In this document: positions 29,313-38,591 of the stretch, one piece after another
Position numbering within the stretch: the first letter of the stretch is position 1
Layout of the letters: each line of letters starts with the position of its first letter
Source of the DNA: Kitasatospora mediocidica KCTC 9733
Lineage (GTDB): Bacteria; Actinomycetota; Actinomycetes; Streptomycetales; Streptomycetaceae
Direction of reading: 5' to 3'
Assembly: GCF_000744225.1 (NCBI RefSeq)
Contig: NZ_JQLN01000004.1
Span: 1,302,001 to 1,366,000 of the forward strand
DNA length: 64,000 nt
The notes under the pieces: generated by a model
Database searches by the model: none
Seen by the model: only the letters and a program-made list of their open reading frames with translations
Told to the model about the DNA's origin: nothing
Translations under genes and position numbers: made by a program

Positions 29313-30749
29313 GTGAACGGACGGGCGCTGAACGGGCGTTACGTGCTCGCGGAGGTCCTCGGCGTCGGCGGGATGGCCACCGTCTGGCGCGGCCTGGACC
29401 GGGTGCTGGGGCGTCCGGTCGCCGTGAAGGTGCTGAACGGCGGCCTGGCCGACGACCCGCGCTTCGCCGAACGGTTCCAGCGCGAGGCGCAGCACGCCGC
29501 GATGCTGACCCACCCGGGCATCGCGATGGTCTTCGACTCGGGCGTGGACCAGGGCTCGCCGTACATCGTCATGGAGCTGATCCACGGACAGCCGCTCAGC
29601 GAGTTGACCACCGGCACGGCCGGGCTGCCGGTCGAGCGGGCGGTGACGATCGCCGCCGCGGTCTGCGAAGCACTGGGGGTGGCGCACGAGGCCGGGCTGG
29701 TGCACCGGGACATCAAGCCCGCCAACATCATGATCACCGAGGACGACGGCGTGAAGGTCGTCGACTTCGGCATCGCCCGGGCCGGCTCGTCCGGCAGCCA
29801 GCTGACCCAGACCGCCACCGTGCTCGGCACCGCCGCCTACCTCTCGCCCGAGCAGGCCACCGCGCAGCCGGTGGACGGCCGGGCGGACCTCTACGCGCTG
29901 GGCTGCGTGCTGGTCGAGATGCTGACCGGAGAGCCGCCGTTCACCGCGGAAACCCCGGTCGCCGTCGCCTTCAAGCACGTCTCCGAGCGGCCCGCACCGG
30001 TCACCGACCGGCGCCCGGAGGTGCCGGCGGCCCTGGACGCGCTCGTCCTGCGGCTGCTAGCCAAGGACCCGGACGAGCGCCCGGCGAACGCGGCGGTCGC
30101 CCGCGCGGAGCTGCTCGCGACGCTGTCGGCACCCACCCGGCGGCTCGACCTCACCGACGTCGCCGACGTCCCCGGCAACGCCGACGCCCCCAGCAGCGCC
30201 GTCGGCCTGGCCGCCGACGGCGCGCGGCGGGAGCGGCCCGGACGTCCCAGAGCCTCCAGGCCCGCCAAGCGCCGCTCCCGCCCGCTGGCGTACGGGGCCG
30301 CCGGCCTCGGCGTGATCGTCGCCATCACCGCGATCACCGCGTTCGTGGTGGACCGGCCCGCCCCGCAGCCGACCGCCGCCCGCAATGGCGCCGGCGCCAC
30401 GACCGGCACCCTGACCCCGGTGGCCGCGGACAACACCGACAAGCAGAGCCCGGCCGTCGGCCTCCAGCAGCTGCGCACCGAGGTCGGCCCGGCCCAGCTG
30501 CCCGCGGACCGCCGGCTGACGCTGCTCAAGTCCCTCGACAACGCCTCCGCCGCACTGGCCCAGGGCCACCCGCTACTGGCCGAGCAGCCGTTGAAGGACG
30601 CCCAGGAGCAGGTCCGCGAGCTGGCGAAGAAGCGGGTCGGCGACGCGACCACCGAACAGACCTGGCTGCGCCGGCTCGGCGTGCTGATCACCGCCGTGCA
30701 CCGGGACGGCGGCCAGCCCGTCCAGGCCGTCCCCACCCCGAACGGGTGA
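29313..30749 (+). CDS. Membrane Ser/Thr protein kinase (Hanks type)
   Basis: A 478-residue receptor-like kinase. The kinase domain (about residues 8-265) has LGVGGMATVWRG, the ATP-binding Lys in VAVKVL (about K39), the catalytic loop HRDIKPANIM (about D133), DFGIARAG and the activation-segment end GTAAYLSPEQ. After a disordered linker, one membrane helix (about 326-345, GLGVIVAITAITAFVV) leads to a 130-residue outer domain without PASTA repeats. GTG 29313 is preferred because GAGGAG lies 10 bases upstream; ATG 29295 overlaps that site. Its GTGA overlap with the rhomboid-like gene links the two. Confidence 0.93.
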   Translation: MNGRALNGRYVLAEVLGVGGMATVWRGLDRVLGRPVAVKVLNGGLADDPRFAERFQREAQHAAMLTHPGIAMVFDSGVDQGSPYIVMELIHGQPLSELTTGTAGLPVERAVTIAAAVCEALGVAHEAGLVHRDIKPANIMITEDDGVKVVDFGIARAGSSGSQLTQTATVLGTAAYLSPEQATAQPVDGRADLYALGCVLVEMLTGEPPFTAETPVAVAFKHVSERPAPVTDRRPEVPAALDALVLRLLAKDPDERPANAAVARAELLATLSAPTRRLDLTDVADVPGNADAPSSAVGLAADGARRERPGRPRASRPAKRRSRPLAYGAAGLGVIVAITAITAFVVDRPAPQPTAARNGAGATTGTLTPVAADNTDKQSPAVGLQQLRTEVGPAQLPADRRLTLLKSLDNASAALAQGHPLLAEQPLKDAQEQVRELAKKRVGDATTEQTWLRRLGVLITAVHRDGGQPVQAVPTPNG

Positions 30750-31549
30750 CAGTCACCACCGCTGATCTGGGCGGATCCCCCGGCGCGTCGGCCGAACGGC
30801 CGAACCTGGCTACGCTCGAAACCGTGACGGGAGCCAGCACGCGAACGGTGGCCAGCGAGAGCATGAAGGACCGCAGCGCGGTACGGACCGACAACCGCCC
30901 CGACCCCGGCGGGCCTGCGCCGGAGCGCGGGCCGGTGCTCCGGGTCCTGCGGCTGGTGGCGACCCGCCTCCCGCTGACCACCGGGTACGTCCTGGTGCTG
31001 ACGTTGGTGGCCTGCTGGCTGGCCGGTGAGAGCCACAGTGAGCGGGCCCGCTTCATCCGGCACAACAGCAGCAATGTGCACCACATGGAGGTCGGCAAGT
31101 GGTGGACGCTGTTCACCAGCGGCCTGGTGGTGGACGGGGTGCCCGCCTGGCTCGGCATCCTCGCGGTGGCCGCGGTGGTCGGGCTCGCCGAGTGGCGCTG
31201 GGGGGCGGCCCGAGCGGGCGCGGTCTTCGCCTTCGGACACCTGGGAGCCACCCTGCTCACCGAGGGCTCGATGTGGGTGATGCTCGCCACCGGGATCCCG
31301 GGCGCGCTCTCGCACGCCCGGGACGTGGGGATCAGCTACGGCCTGGTGGCCACGGCCGGCTGCCTGCTGGCCCTCGGCCCCGAGCGGGCGCGACGCTACG
31401 GGCTGCCCGCACTCGCGCTCGTCCTGGCCGCCACCTGGGCCTTCGACCAGGGTTTGGCGGACGCCGGGCATCTCATCGCCCTGGGCCTGGGCGTGCTCGC
31501 CTCCCGCTCCACACTCTTCCGCACGCCGGAGCCGACCAGAGCCGGCTAG
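30746..31549 (+). CDS. Rhomboid-like multi-span membrane protein
   Basis: A 267-residue protein with a disordered N-terminus of about 70 residues and six hydrophobic helices. HHMEVGKWWTLFTSGLVVDG and VFAFGHLGATLLTEG give the look of a rhomboid fold. The catalytic GxSG Ser is not evident, so proteolysis is doubtful. This matches the actinobacterial rhomboid-like family. GTG 30746 overlaps the kinase stop (GTGA); internal starts near 30823 and 30863 are possible because the first residues are unstructured. Its stop shares the four bases CTAG with the convergent AlkB gene. Confidence 0.75.
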   Translation: MTVTTADLGGSPGASAERPNLATLETVTGASTRTVASESMKDRSAVRTDNRPDPGGPAPERGPVLRVLRLVATRLPLTTGYVLVLTLVACWLAGESHSERARFIRHNSSNVHHMEVGKWWTLFTSGLVVDGVPAWLGILAVAAVVGLAEWRWGAARAGAVFAFGHLGATLLTEGSMWVMLATGIPGALSHARDVGISYGLVATAGCLLALGPERARRYGLPALALVLAATWAFDQGLADAGHLIALGLGVLASRSTLFRTPEPTRAG

Positions 31550-32202
31550 GTGAGGCCGGTGACCCGCAGGGTGATGTTGAGGCGACCGGCGGCCAGCCCG
31601 GTGTCCGGGTCACCGGTACCGGGCAGAACCCGCGGGACGCCGTGGTAGGCGAAGCGGGACGGGCCACCGAAGACGAAGAGGTCGCCCGAGGCCAGTTCCA
31701 GATCGGTGTACGGCTTGTTGCGGTTGGTGGTGTTGCCGAAGCGGAACACGCAGCTGTCGCCGATGCTCAGTGAGACCACCGGCGCGGTCGACTTCTCGTC
31801 CTTGTCCTGGTGCATGCCCATCCGGGCCTGGTCGTCGTAGAAGTTGATCAGCGCGGTGTCCGGGGTGTAGCCGTCGCCGGCCGCCGGGTCCAGGTACGCG
31901 GCCACCAGGGCGCTCCGGCCCAGTTCGACCAGCCAGTCGGGGAACTCGGCGACCCGGGCGCCGTTCACGTCACCCGCGGTGCGGGTGTAGCGGTAGGGCT
32001 GCCAGTGCCAGCCGATGCACACCGTTCGCACCGACATCACGCCGCCGGCCGGCAACTCGGTGTGCCGGATCGGCACCGGCCCGGTGGCCCAGTCGCGGCA
32101 GGCCACCACCAGCTCGCGCTGCTGTTCCGGGGTCAGCCAGCCGGGAACGTGCACCGCGCCGGGCGCCAGCACCAGACGCGGCCGCGGGATGAGCGCGGAC
32201 AT
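31546..32202 (-). CDS. alkB: AlkB-type DNA repair dioxygenase
   Basis: A 218-residue Fe(II)/2-oxoglutarate dioxygenase that removes methyl groups from alkylated bases by oxidation. The iron ligands H131 and D133 (MGMHQDKDEKS) and H187 (FAYHGVPR) are present. R207 and R213 in GRLNITLRV fit the 2-oxoglutarate and substrate-binding arginines. WHWQPYRY is the nucleotide-lid region. ATG 32202 follows GGAGGTG. Length is typical for the E. coli-like group. The convergent overlap with the rhomboid-like gene leaves no room for a terminator. Confidence 0.95.
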   Translation of the reverse strand: MSALIPRPRLVLAPGAVHVPGWLTPEQQRELVVACRDWATGPVPIRHTELPAGGVMSVRTVCIGWHWQPYRYTRTAGDVNGARVAEFPDWLVELGRSALVAAYLDPAAGDGYTPDTALINFYDDQARMGMHQDKDEKSTAPVVSLSIGDSCVFRFGNTTNRNKPYTDLELASGDLFVFGGPSRFAYHGVPRVLPGTGDPDTGLAAGRLNITLRVTGLT

Positions 32203-32409
32203 CAGGACACCTCCGTCGCAGCAGTCACACCGACCAGCGTAGGTCGGACCGCGCCCCGCACCCCCTATATTGACCACACCTCGTCAGCTCATCAGGCATC
32301 AGTCGACGCGCTGCCCCGCAACGGGAGCGCACAGGGCGTCGACTCGGGCCGTGGACGGGGACGGTACAAATAGCGTGCATCCACCCCGTGAGAGAAGGCA
32401 GGAGGGTCA

Positions 32410-33801
32410 ATGGCCCGCAGACCACGGCCGATCGATCCGACCGACGGTCCGTTGCAGGCGTTCGCGTACGACCTCCGGGCGGTGCGCGAGGAGGCCGGGA
32501 ACCCGACCTACCGCGCACTGGCCGGGCTGGCCGGATTCAGCGCCACGACGCTGAGCGACGCGGCCGGCGGTGTGCGGCAGCCCAGCCTTGAGGTGACGCT
32601 CGCTTACGTCGGCGCGTGCGGCGGCGACGTGACGGGCTGGGAGGCGCGCTGGCGCGCGCTCGACCGCCGACTGGCGAGCGAGCGCGAGATACCGGCGGCC
32701 GCCGCCGGCCCGAGCGCGATGCCCTCCGCCGTCCCGACGGCGATACCCGCCCAGCCCGATCCGCAGCCACCGGCTCAGCCCCAGCCACCGGCTCAGCCCC
32801 AGCCACCGACGCAGCCCCAGCCGCAGCCGGCCGAGCAGCCGGTCAAGCCGGCCGCCGGGCAGCCCGCCGAGCCGTCGGCCGAGCAGCCCCAACCGCAGGA
32901 GTCCGGGCGCGGCGTCTTCCGGATCGAGTCGCCCGTGGGCTCCGACGAGGAGCAGCCCGCGAGCCGGTTCGGGCGCCGCCCCTGGGCCCCCTGGGCCGCG
33001 GTCGCCGCCGTGATCGTCCTGGTGATCGCCGGCCTGGTGGTCGCCCGGCTGCCGGGCCAGGCGCACCCGGCCCCGACCGCCGCGTCCTCCGCTCCCGCCG
33101 TCCCGTGTCCGGTGTCCACCCCGGTGCCCGGTGGCTTCCACGGCTCCACCTACACGATCAAGACCAACGTCCGCGCCGGAGCCAACCTGAACGCCACCGT
33201 GCTCCAGGAGGTGCCGATCAACTGCACCCTCTACTTCAGCGGCTACTGCCTCGGCGACGTCGCCGTCGACGCGTTCCAGGGCGACGCGGACATGCGCTGG
33301 CTGGAGCTGACCAGCGGCGGGGTGGTCTCCTCGGCCGTGATCCACGGCAACCCGCCCAGCAGCATGCAGCCGACCCCGTGCGCCGACAGCGTCCCGGCAC
33401 CCACGGCCGTCTCGCTCGCGGTGAACCCCGGGCAGGACGGCGATCCCGACACGGTCAACCTGGTCGCGACCGGGCCGCACCTGTGGATCGCGGGCTTCGC
33501 CGCGTACTACTCGGCCAAGGGCGGCGGGACGGCGATCGCACCGCAGTGGCACCAGCTCGGCTTCAGCGACAAGCCCGTCCTGGCGGCGGAGTGGCGCTTC
33601 GGCCCGCTGCGCGGCGACCCCGCCAACCCGGGGCCGATCCCGGTGGTGGCGGTCGCCTGCCTGGCCGGCCAGGCGCCGGCCGACGTCGCCGCCGCCCTGC
33701 TGTTCCAACCGAACGCGCCGACCGCCGCGCAGCCGACGACGCTGAGCGCGGACGACCGGGTCAAGGCCGAGCAGGCCGCCTGCGGCTACTTCCGCCCCTG
33801 A
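32410..33801 (+). CDS. Membrane-tethered HTH protein with extracytoplasmic domain
   Basis: A 463-residue protein. A Cro/XRE-like helix-turn-helix lies at about residues 15-80 (AFAYDLRAVREEAGNPTYRA, then SATTLSDAAGGVRQPSLEVT). Next come a linker of repeated Pro-Gln units (about 100-150) and a membrane helix (about 195-215, WAAVAAVIVLVIAGLVVARL). The exterior part (about 230-463) has an SH3-like start (YTIKTNVRAGANLNATVL) and several Cys. This layout suggests DNA binding on the inside and sensing outside. GCAGGAGGG precedes the ATG. Its ligand and target genes are unknown. Confidence 0.8.
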   Translation: MARRPRPIDPTDGPLQAFAYDLRAVREEAGNPTYRALAGLAGFSATTLSDAAGGVRQPSLEVTLAYVGACGGDVTGWEARWRALDRRLASEREIPAAAAGPSAMPSAVPTAIPAQPDPQPPAQPQPPAQPQPPTQPQPQPAEQPVKPAAGQPAEPSAEQPQPQESGRGVFRIESPVGSDEEQPASRFGRRPWAPWAAVAAVIVLVIAGLVVARLPGQAHPAPTAASSAPAVPCPVSTPVPGGFHGSTYTIKTNVRAGANLNATVLQEVPINCTLYFSGYCLGDVAVDAFQGDADMRWLELTSGGVVSSAVIHGNPPSSMQPTPCADSVPAPTAVSLAVNPGQDGDPDTVNLVATGPHLWIAGFAAYYSAKGGGTAIAPQWHQLGFSDKPVLAAEWRFGPLRGDPANPGPIPVVAVACLAGQAPADVAAALLFQPNAPTAAQPTTLSADDRVKAEQAACGYFRP

Positions 33802-33858
33802 GCGGCGGACCGGGAGGCCGTCACTCCAGGAATCCACCTGGTCACCCAGGGTCTCGCA

Positions 33859-33959
33859 TTGTCCGAAGTTGATTGACCGATCCGCTCGAACCGTCCCGGA
33901 CAACCTCCACCGGGATAGAACAGAAGCGCAGATCGGACCCCCTGTCAGAGGTTGTCCGA
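33859..33959. promoter_or_regulatory. Three TTGTCCG heptamers upstream of the SARP gene
   Basis: TTGTCCGA occurs at 33859-33866 and 33952-33959, and its complement CGGACAA at 33897-33903. The last two are part of a perfect 11-base inverted repeat (33897-33907 and 33948-33958). The set lies 55-155 bases before the regulator start. SARP proteins recognise heptamer repeats, so autoregulation is possible; this is inference. Confidence 0.45.
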
Positions 33960-34013
33960 TCGCTCAGAGCCTGTGTCTGAGTCCGGTTGATCGACAGAGA
34001 GGGGGAGGCGCGG

Positions 34014-35927
34014 ATGGAGTTCGGCATGCTCGGCCCGCTGCTGGTCCAGGACGGCGCCGGGCCCCGGGTCGTCCCGGCCGCCAAGCAGCGCGTCCTGCTG
34101 GCGGCCCTGCTGGTGCGACCCGGACAGCTCGCGCCGGTGGAGCAGCTGGCGGAGATCGTCTGGGACGGCCGGCCGCCGCGCAGCGCGGCGGCCGCGCTGC
34201 GCAACTACGTCATGCGGCTGCGCCAGGCGCTCGGGGCGGCCGGAGAGCGGATCGAGACCCGGGCGGGCGGCTACCTGATCCGGGTCGAGCCCGGCGAGCT
34301 CGACGTCCAGCGCTTCACGTCGCTGCGCGAGCAGGGGGTCGCGGCGCTGCACCGGGGCGCGCTCACCCAGGCCGCCGCGCTGCTCGACGAGGCCCTCGGC
34401 CTCTGGCGCGGCGCCGCCCTGGTGGACGTTCCCTCGGACCTGCTGCACCGCGAGGAGGCGGACCGGCTGGCCGAGGAGCGGCTGCACGCCGTCGAATCGA
34501 AGTTGGAGGCCGAGCTGCGGCTGGGCCGTCCGTGCGTGGTGGCCGAGCTGCGCGCGCTGACGGCCGCGCACCCGGGACGCGAGCGGTTCTGGGCGCAGCT
34601 GATGACCGCGCTGTACCGCGACGGGCGCCAGTCGGAGGCGCTGGCGGTCTACCAGCAGGTGCGGCGGATCCTGGCCGAGGAGATCGGCGTCGAGCCCGGC
34701 TGCGAGCTGCGCGACATCCACCAGCGGATCCTGTGCGCCGATCCCGGCCTCGGCGATACCGATACCGATGCCTTTACCGACGCCGACGCTGCTGCCGCCG
34801 CCGAGCCCGCCCGCTTCGCGGCCGCACTGGTGACGCCGTTCCAGCTCCCGCCGGACCTGGCCGACTTCACCGGCCGCGCCGCCGAGCTGGCGACGCTGAG
34901 GGAGCGGCTGACGACACCGGCCCGGACGGTGCCATTCGTCGCGGTGCTCTCCGGACAGCCCGGGGTGGGCAAGAGCGCCCTGGCCGGGCACGTCGCCCAC
35001 GCCGTGCGCGCCGGGTTCCCCGACGGCATTCTCTTCGCCGACCTGCACGGCACGGACCGCGTTCCGGCGCTCCCGTGCAGCGTGCTCGGCAGCTTCCTGC
35101 TCGCCCTCGGCGTCCCGATGGAGGCGCTGCCGGCCGGCCTCGACGCGCGCACCGCGCTCTACCGGTCGGTGCTGGCCGAGCGGCGGGTCCTTGTGGTCCT
35201 GGACGACGCGCGCGACAGCCGCCAGGTCCGTCCCCTGCTGCCCAACGACGCCGCGAGCGCCGCCCTGGTCACCAGTCGCGCCCGGCTCACGGACCTGGCC
35301 GGCGCGCACCCCGTCGAACTGGCGCTGCCGTCCGCGGCCGAGGCGGTCGAGCTGTTCGGCCGGATCCTGGGACCCGCACGCGTCGCGGCCGAACCCGCCG
35401 CGACCGCCGCGCTGACGGCCGCCTGCGGACGGCTGCCGCTGGCGCTGCGCATCTGCGCCGCCCGGCTGGGCGCCCGGACCTCCTGGGAGATCCGCCACCT
35501 GACGGAGCGGCTGACCGACGAGCACCGGCTCTTCGACGAGCTGCGGATCGGCAGTCTCGACGTCCGGGCCGGCTTCGCGCTCAGCCACGACGCACTGGAC
35601 CCGGCGGCCGCCCGGGCCTTCCGGCTGCTCTCCCTGCCGGACGAGCCGGTGTTGGGCGTGGACGCCGCGGCCCGGCTGCTGGAGACCGGCCCGGGACGCT
35701 GCGAACAGCTGCTGGAAGACCTGGTCGACGCCCACCTGCTGACCTCCACGGCGCCCGGGCGCTATGGCTACGAGAGCCTGCTGCGCGCCTTCGCGCGCGA
35801 ACAGAGCCTGCTCCGGGACAACGAGCAGGACCGCGCCCGGGCCCTGGGCCGGGCACTACCGGTCCGGCTCGCCCTGGTGCCCAGTCAGCGGACGGGTGGT
35901 TGGTCACCGCTTCTGGCTGCTCGTTGA
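34014..35927 (+). CDS. SARP-family (BTAD/NB-ARC) regulator, shortened
   Basis: A 637-residue AfsR/SARP-like regulator. An OmpR-type winged helix (about residues 1-95: MEFGMLGPLLV, AAALRNYVMRLRQAL, RAGGYLIRVEPGELD) is followed by the BTAD helical domain (about 100-245, ending IGVEPGCELRDIHQRIL). An NB-ARC ATPase (about 270-560) has Walker A GQPGVGKSALAGH. Such proteins activate secondary-metabolite or developmental genes. The family usually carries a long TPR region after NB-ARC. Here the frame ends soon after YESLLRAFAREQSLL with an atypical tail, so the gene appears truncated or frameshifted. ATG 34014 follows GGGGGAGG. Confidence 0.88.
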   Translation: MEFGMLGPLLVQDGAGPRVVPAAKQRVLLAALLVRPGQLAPVEQLAEIVWDGRPPRSAAAALRNYVMRLRQALGAAGERIETRAGGYLIRVEPGELDVQRFTSLREQGVAALHRGALTQAAALLDEALGLWRGAALVDVPSDLLHREEADRLAEERLHAVESKLEAELRLGRPCVVAELRALTAAHPGRERFWAQLMTALYRDGRQSEALAVYQQVRRILAEEIGVEPGCELRDIHQRILCADPGLGDTDTDAFTDADAAAAAEPARFAAALVTPFQLPPDLADFTGRAAELATLRERLTTPARTVPFVAVLSGQPGVGKSALAGHVAHAVRAGFPDGILFADLHGTDRVPALPCSVLGSFLLALGVPMEALPAGLDARTALYRSVLAERRVLVVLDDARDSRQVRPLLPNDAASAALVTSRARLTDLAGAHPVELALPSAAEAVELFGRILGPARVAAEPAATAALTAACGRLPLALRICAARLGARTSWEIRHLTERLTDEHRLFDELRIGSLDVRAGFALSHDALDPAAARAFRLLSLPDEPVLGVDAAARLLETGPGRCEQLLEDLVDAHLLTSTAPGRYGYESLLRAFAREQSLLRDNEQDRARALGRALPVRLALVPSQRTGGWSPLLAAR

Positions 35928-36268
35928 CCCACCCGCCGGAACGGTCCAGCTGCTGTCCCGGGCCGGGACGAGGGCTGCCGGTCCCACCACGAAGAACTGT
36001 CGCACCACTGCGCGCATCTTCCCACCTCGGCGATCCGCAGGTAAGGGCTTGTCCCGCGGCCGAATGCCGACCCCTGTACGGCAGTCGGGTCGCGGTCAAG
36101 ATCCCGGAGTCTCCGACCGCTGCCGTCCTGGCGGTTCGTGCCCCGTGCGGGCGGCGGGTCGGTGACAGGGGCGGGACGGTCGTCCCGCTCGCTGTCTCCG
36201 CCATCGTGCCGGGTGCCCGTATCGCGGCCGTCTCGGCTCCGTAACGCGAGTTGTCGGGCGCGTCACCG
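35928..36268. other. Intergenic region without a supported gene
   Basis: Between the SARP gene and the convergent cupredoxin gene. No frame here has family resemblance. It may include decayed TPR-coding sequence of the shortened regulator. A short inverted repeat GCGGGACG/CGTCCCGC (about 36173-36190) could help termination. GCGAGTTGTCGGGCGCG at 36246-36262 resembles the arm of the hairpin at 48748-48762. Confidence 0.4.
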
Positions 36269-36709
36269 TCACTTCACCGTGAGGGTGCCCTTCATGTACT
36301 GGTGGATGGTGCAGATGTACGGGTAGCTGCCCGCGGCGGCGGGGGCGGTGATCGTCGCGGTCTTTCCGGGGTCGATCGTGCCGGTGTCGAAGGCCTTGGC
36401 GCCGGTGGCGGTCAGCGTGTGCGCGGTGGAGTCCTCGTTGGTCACGGTGATCGTGGTGCCGGGCGCGACGGTGAGGTCGGCGGGGATGAAGGTGAAGTTC
36501 TTGATGCTGATCGCCGACCCGGCCGCGACCGACCCGGACGAGGACGCCGACGCGGACGCCGAGGCAGAAGCCGCAGCGGAGGGAGAGGAGGAGGAACTGG
36601 TGCTGCTGCTGGAGCTGGAGCAGCCCGCGAGACTCAGCAGCGCGAAGGCAGCGCCGGCCGCCAGGATGCTGCGCCGAGGGCTGCTCCGACGGGCGAGGGT
36701 GAGTGACAT
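36269..36709 (-). CDS. Cupredoxin-domain lipoprotein
   Basis: A 146-residue exported copper protein. The lipoprotein signal has the lipobox LAGC near residue 29, followed by a Ser/Ala-rich linker. The cupredoxin fold (about 60-146) has DSTAHTLTATG with one His ligand, and YICTIHQYMKGTL with Cys, His and Met in type-1 copper order (C-x2-H-x3-M). It probably shuttles electrons or stores copper on the outer face of the membrane. It is downstream of two ferritin-like genes on the same strand (88-base gap), suggesting a joint metal or redox task. Confidence 0.88.
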   Translation of the reverse strand: MSLTLARRSSPRRSILAAGAAFALLSLAGCSSSSSSTSSSSSPSAAASASASASASSSGSVAAGSAISIKNFTFIPADLTVAPGTTITVTNEDSTAHTLTATGAKAFDTGTIDPGKTATITAPAAAGSYPYICTIHQYMKGTLTVK

Positions 36710-36797
36710 GGGCTGCGGCCTTTCGAGGATGGCCCTGGCGGGGCCGGAACCGGGAGGGGGGTCCGGTCCCGGCCCCGCCAGGGGGTGTGCGGGTGCG

Positions 36798-37622
36798 TCA
36801 GACGGTGAGCAGGCTCGGGCTGGCGGCCTTGTCGACGGGCAGGAAGTCGTCCGGGACGGGGTACTGGCCGAGCACGTAGTTGAGGATCGCGGCGTGCATC
36901 GCCTCGACCGGGGCGATGGTCGCCGCGGTCTGGATCCCGGCGGGGCTGGTGACGTTGTAGGTCGCGAAGAGGTACGTCTGCGCGGCCTGGTCCTCCAACG
37001 AGAGCGCAAGCTTGGCGACCGTGGCCACGTCGGTGGCCGCGCTCAGCGCCTGGAGCGTCTCCGCCTGGTTGGAGAGCGGCACGTCGTTGATCGCGGGCTT
37101 GCCGGCGCCGGTGAGGACCGCGTTCCAGGCCTTGGCGTGGTCGGCGTGCTGGGCCATCGCGGTGGTGACGAAGTTCGCCACCGCCGGCGGGACCGTGCCG
37201 AGCTTGCCGGCCGTGGCCGCGTCCAGCGTCGCCTTGTAGGCGCCCACCGCCTGGTTCTCCAGGGCGGTGGCCAGCGCGACGACCTGGAGGTCGCCGGTGT
37301 ACTGGCCGGACGCGCCCGAGGACGGGGAACCGGAGGAGGAGGCCGAGGAGGACGGCGGCACCGACGAGTCGGACTTGCTGCCGCTGGAGCAGGCGGCCAG
37401 CACCAGAGCGGCGGTCGCACCGCCGGCGCCCAGCAGGAAGCGGCGGCGTCCGGCGTTGGCGGCCTCGCCGCTGCGCCGGGCCCGGATCTCCTCGGTGAGG
37501 TCCAGGGCGCTGGCTCGCATCGCGGGCAGCGTCTCCTGGTGGGCCTGCTGCATCTCCCGGGTGAGCGAGGAGAGTTCACGTTCGCTGATCGGCAGCTCCC
37601 AGCTGCCCCGGCGAGTGGTCAC
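36798..37622 (-). CDS. Ferritin-like domain lipoprotein with Tat signal
   Basis: A 274-residue protein. A cytoplasmic-looking lead of about 55 residues precedes a twin-Arg signal with lipobox (RRRFLLGAGGATAALVLAAC). A Ser-rich linker and a four-helix ferritin-like domain (about 110-270) follow. The domain has ALATALENQAVGAYKATLD, MAQHADHAKAWNAVL, KLALSLEDQAAQTYLFATY and APVEAMHAAILNYVLG, in which Glu and His residues recur as in di-iron helices. Export in folded form and lipid anchoring are predicted. The GTG start overlaps the stop of the preceding ferritin-like gene (GTGA). Confidence 0.85.
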   Translation of the reverse strand: MTTRRGSWELPISERELSSLTREMQQAHQETLPAMRASALDLTEEIRARRSGEAANAGRRRFLLGAGGATAALVLAACSSGSKSDSSVPPSSSASSSGSPSSGASGQYTGDLQVVALATALENQAVGAYKATLDAATAGKLGTVPPAVANFVTTAMAQHADHAKAWNAVLTGAGKPAINDVPLSNQAETLQALSAATDVATVAKLALSLEDQAAQTYLFATYNVTSPAGIQTAATIAPVEAMHAAILNYVLGQYPVPDDFLPVDKAASPSLLTV

Positions 37623-38434
37623 TGCACGGCCCCTTCGCTGATCGGCGACGCCATCTTGGTCGGGTAGAAGGAGTCGGGGAACCCGACGCTGCCGGCGGCC
37701 GCGGGCAGCTTCGCCGGGTCGACCGGAATGGTGATCAGATCAGCGGCGTTGCCCGCCAACAGGGCCTGCACGGCCAGCAGCACGGCCCGGTGCTGGGCCT
37801 CCACGGGGGCCACCGAGGCGAAGAGCTTGCGCAGGTCGCCGTTGCTGACCTGGCCGACGTTGGCGGTGTACGTCTGGGCGGCCACGTCCTCCAGCGTGAT
37901 GGCCAGCTTGACCACGTCCGCCGGGGTCTTGATGGTCGGCAACGCCTGGTCGACAATCGCCTTGTACTTCGGGTCGGGGTTGTTCTGCGCCTTGCCGCCG
38001 GCCTGGACGGCCGCGGCGTTGAACGCCTGCGCGTGCGCCTGGTGCTGGGCGGTCGTCTTGCTGATGAACGCCACCACCGTCTTGTTGCCGTCCTGGATGA
38101 ACGGCAGCCCGGCGGCGGTCTGGTAGACGCTCACCGCCAGGTTCTCGAGCGAGGCCGCGGTCTGCAGCGCCATGATGTCGTTCGCGACGGACATCCCCGA
38201 CGCGGACGGTGACGGCGAGTCGGCCAGGGCGCGCGAGCTCCCGATCAGCGCCGCCATTCCCGCCATCCCGGCCAGTGCCCCGCCGCGCTGCCACCAGCGG
38301 GCCGGCACCGGCTGCGCGGACTGCGCGAAGTCGGTCAGCGCGCTGTGCGTGATCCGCACCGCGTCGCTGTTCAAATCCTCTGACTGCTCGGTCAGTTCTT
38401 CGAGCAATCGGGTGTCGATGCGCTCTCGGCCCAT
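37619..38434 (-). CDS. Exported ferritin-like domain protein
   Basis: A 271-residue protein related to its downstream neighbour. About 45 charged residues lead to a hydrophobic signal or anchor (about 50-70, GGALAGMAGMAALIGSSRAL). A four-helix ferritin-like domain follows with ALQTAASLENLAVSVYQTAA, TTAQHQAHAQAFNAA, KLAITLEDVAAQTYTANVG and APVEAQHRAVLLAVQALL. The repeated ExxxxxY and ExxH patterns suit a di-iron or metal-binding bundle, though binding is not proven. It heads the leftward unit. An iron box lies 158 bases upstream but is oriented equally well for the opposite gene. Confidence 0.85.
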   Translation of the reverse strand: MGRERIDTRLLEELTEQSEDLNSDAVRITHSALTDFAQSAQPVPARWWQRGGALAGMAGMAALIGSSRALADSPSPSASGMSVANDIMALQTAASLENLAVSVYQTAAGLPFIQDGNKTVVAFISKTTAQHQAHAQAFNAAAVQAGGKAQNNPDPKYKAIVDQALPTIKTPADVVKLAITLEDVAAQTYTANVGQVSNGDLRKLFASVAPVEAQHRAVLLAVQALLAGNAADLITIPVDPAKLPAAAGSVGFPDSFYPTKMASPISEGAVQ

Positions 38435-38591
38435 CGCTCCCCATCTCTTCCGGAGCCCGTCCTGTTACGGGCATGTCTGCGCAGCATTCGGCGCTCGACA
38501 CCGGCCGGATGGCCCCAGCCACCCATTTGTCCCTCGGATTCACCCTCACGAGTGAAGGGATCGGTACTTGGCCGACAGCCTTCGAGGAATA

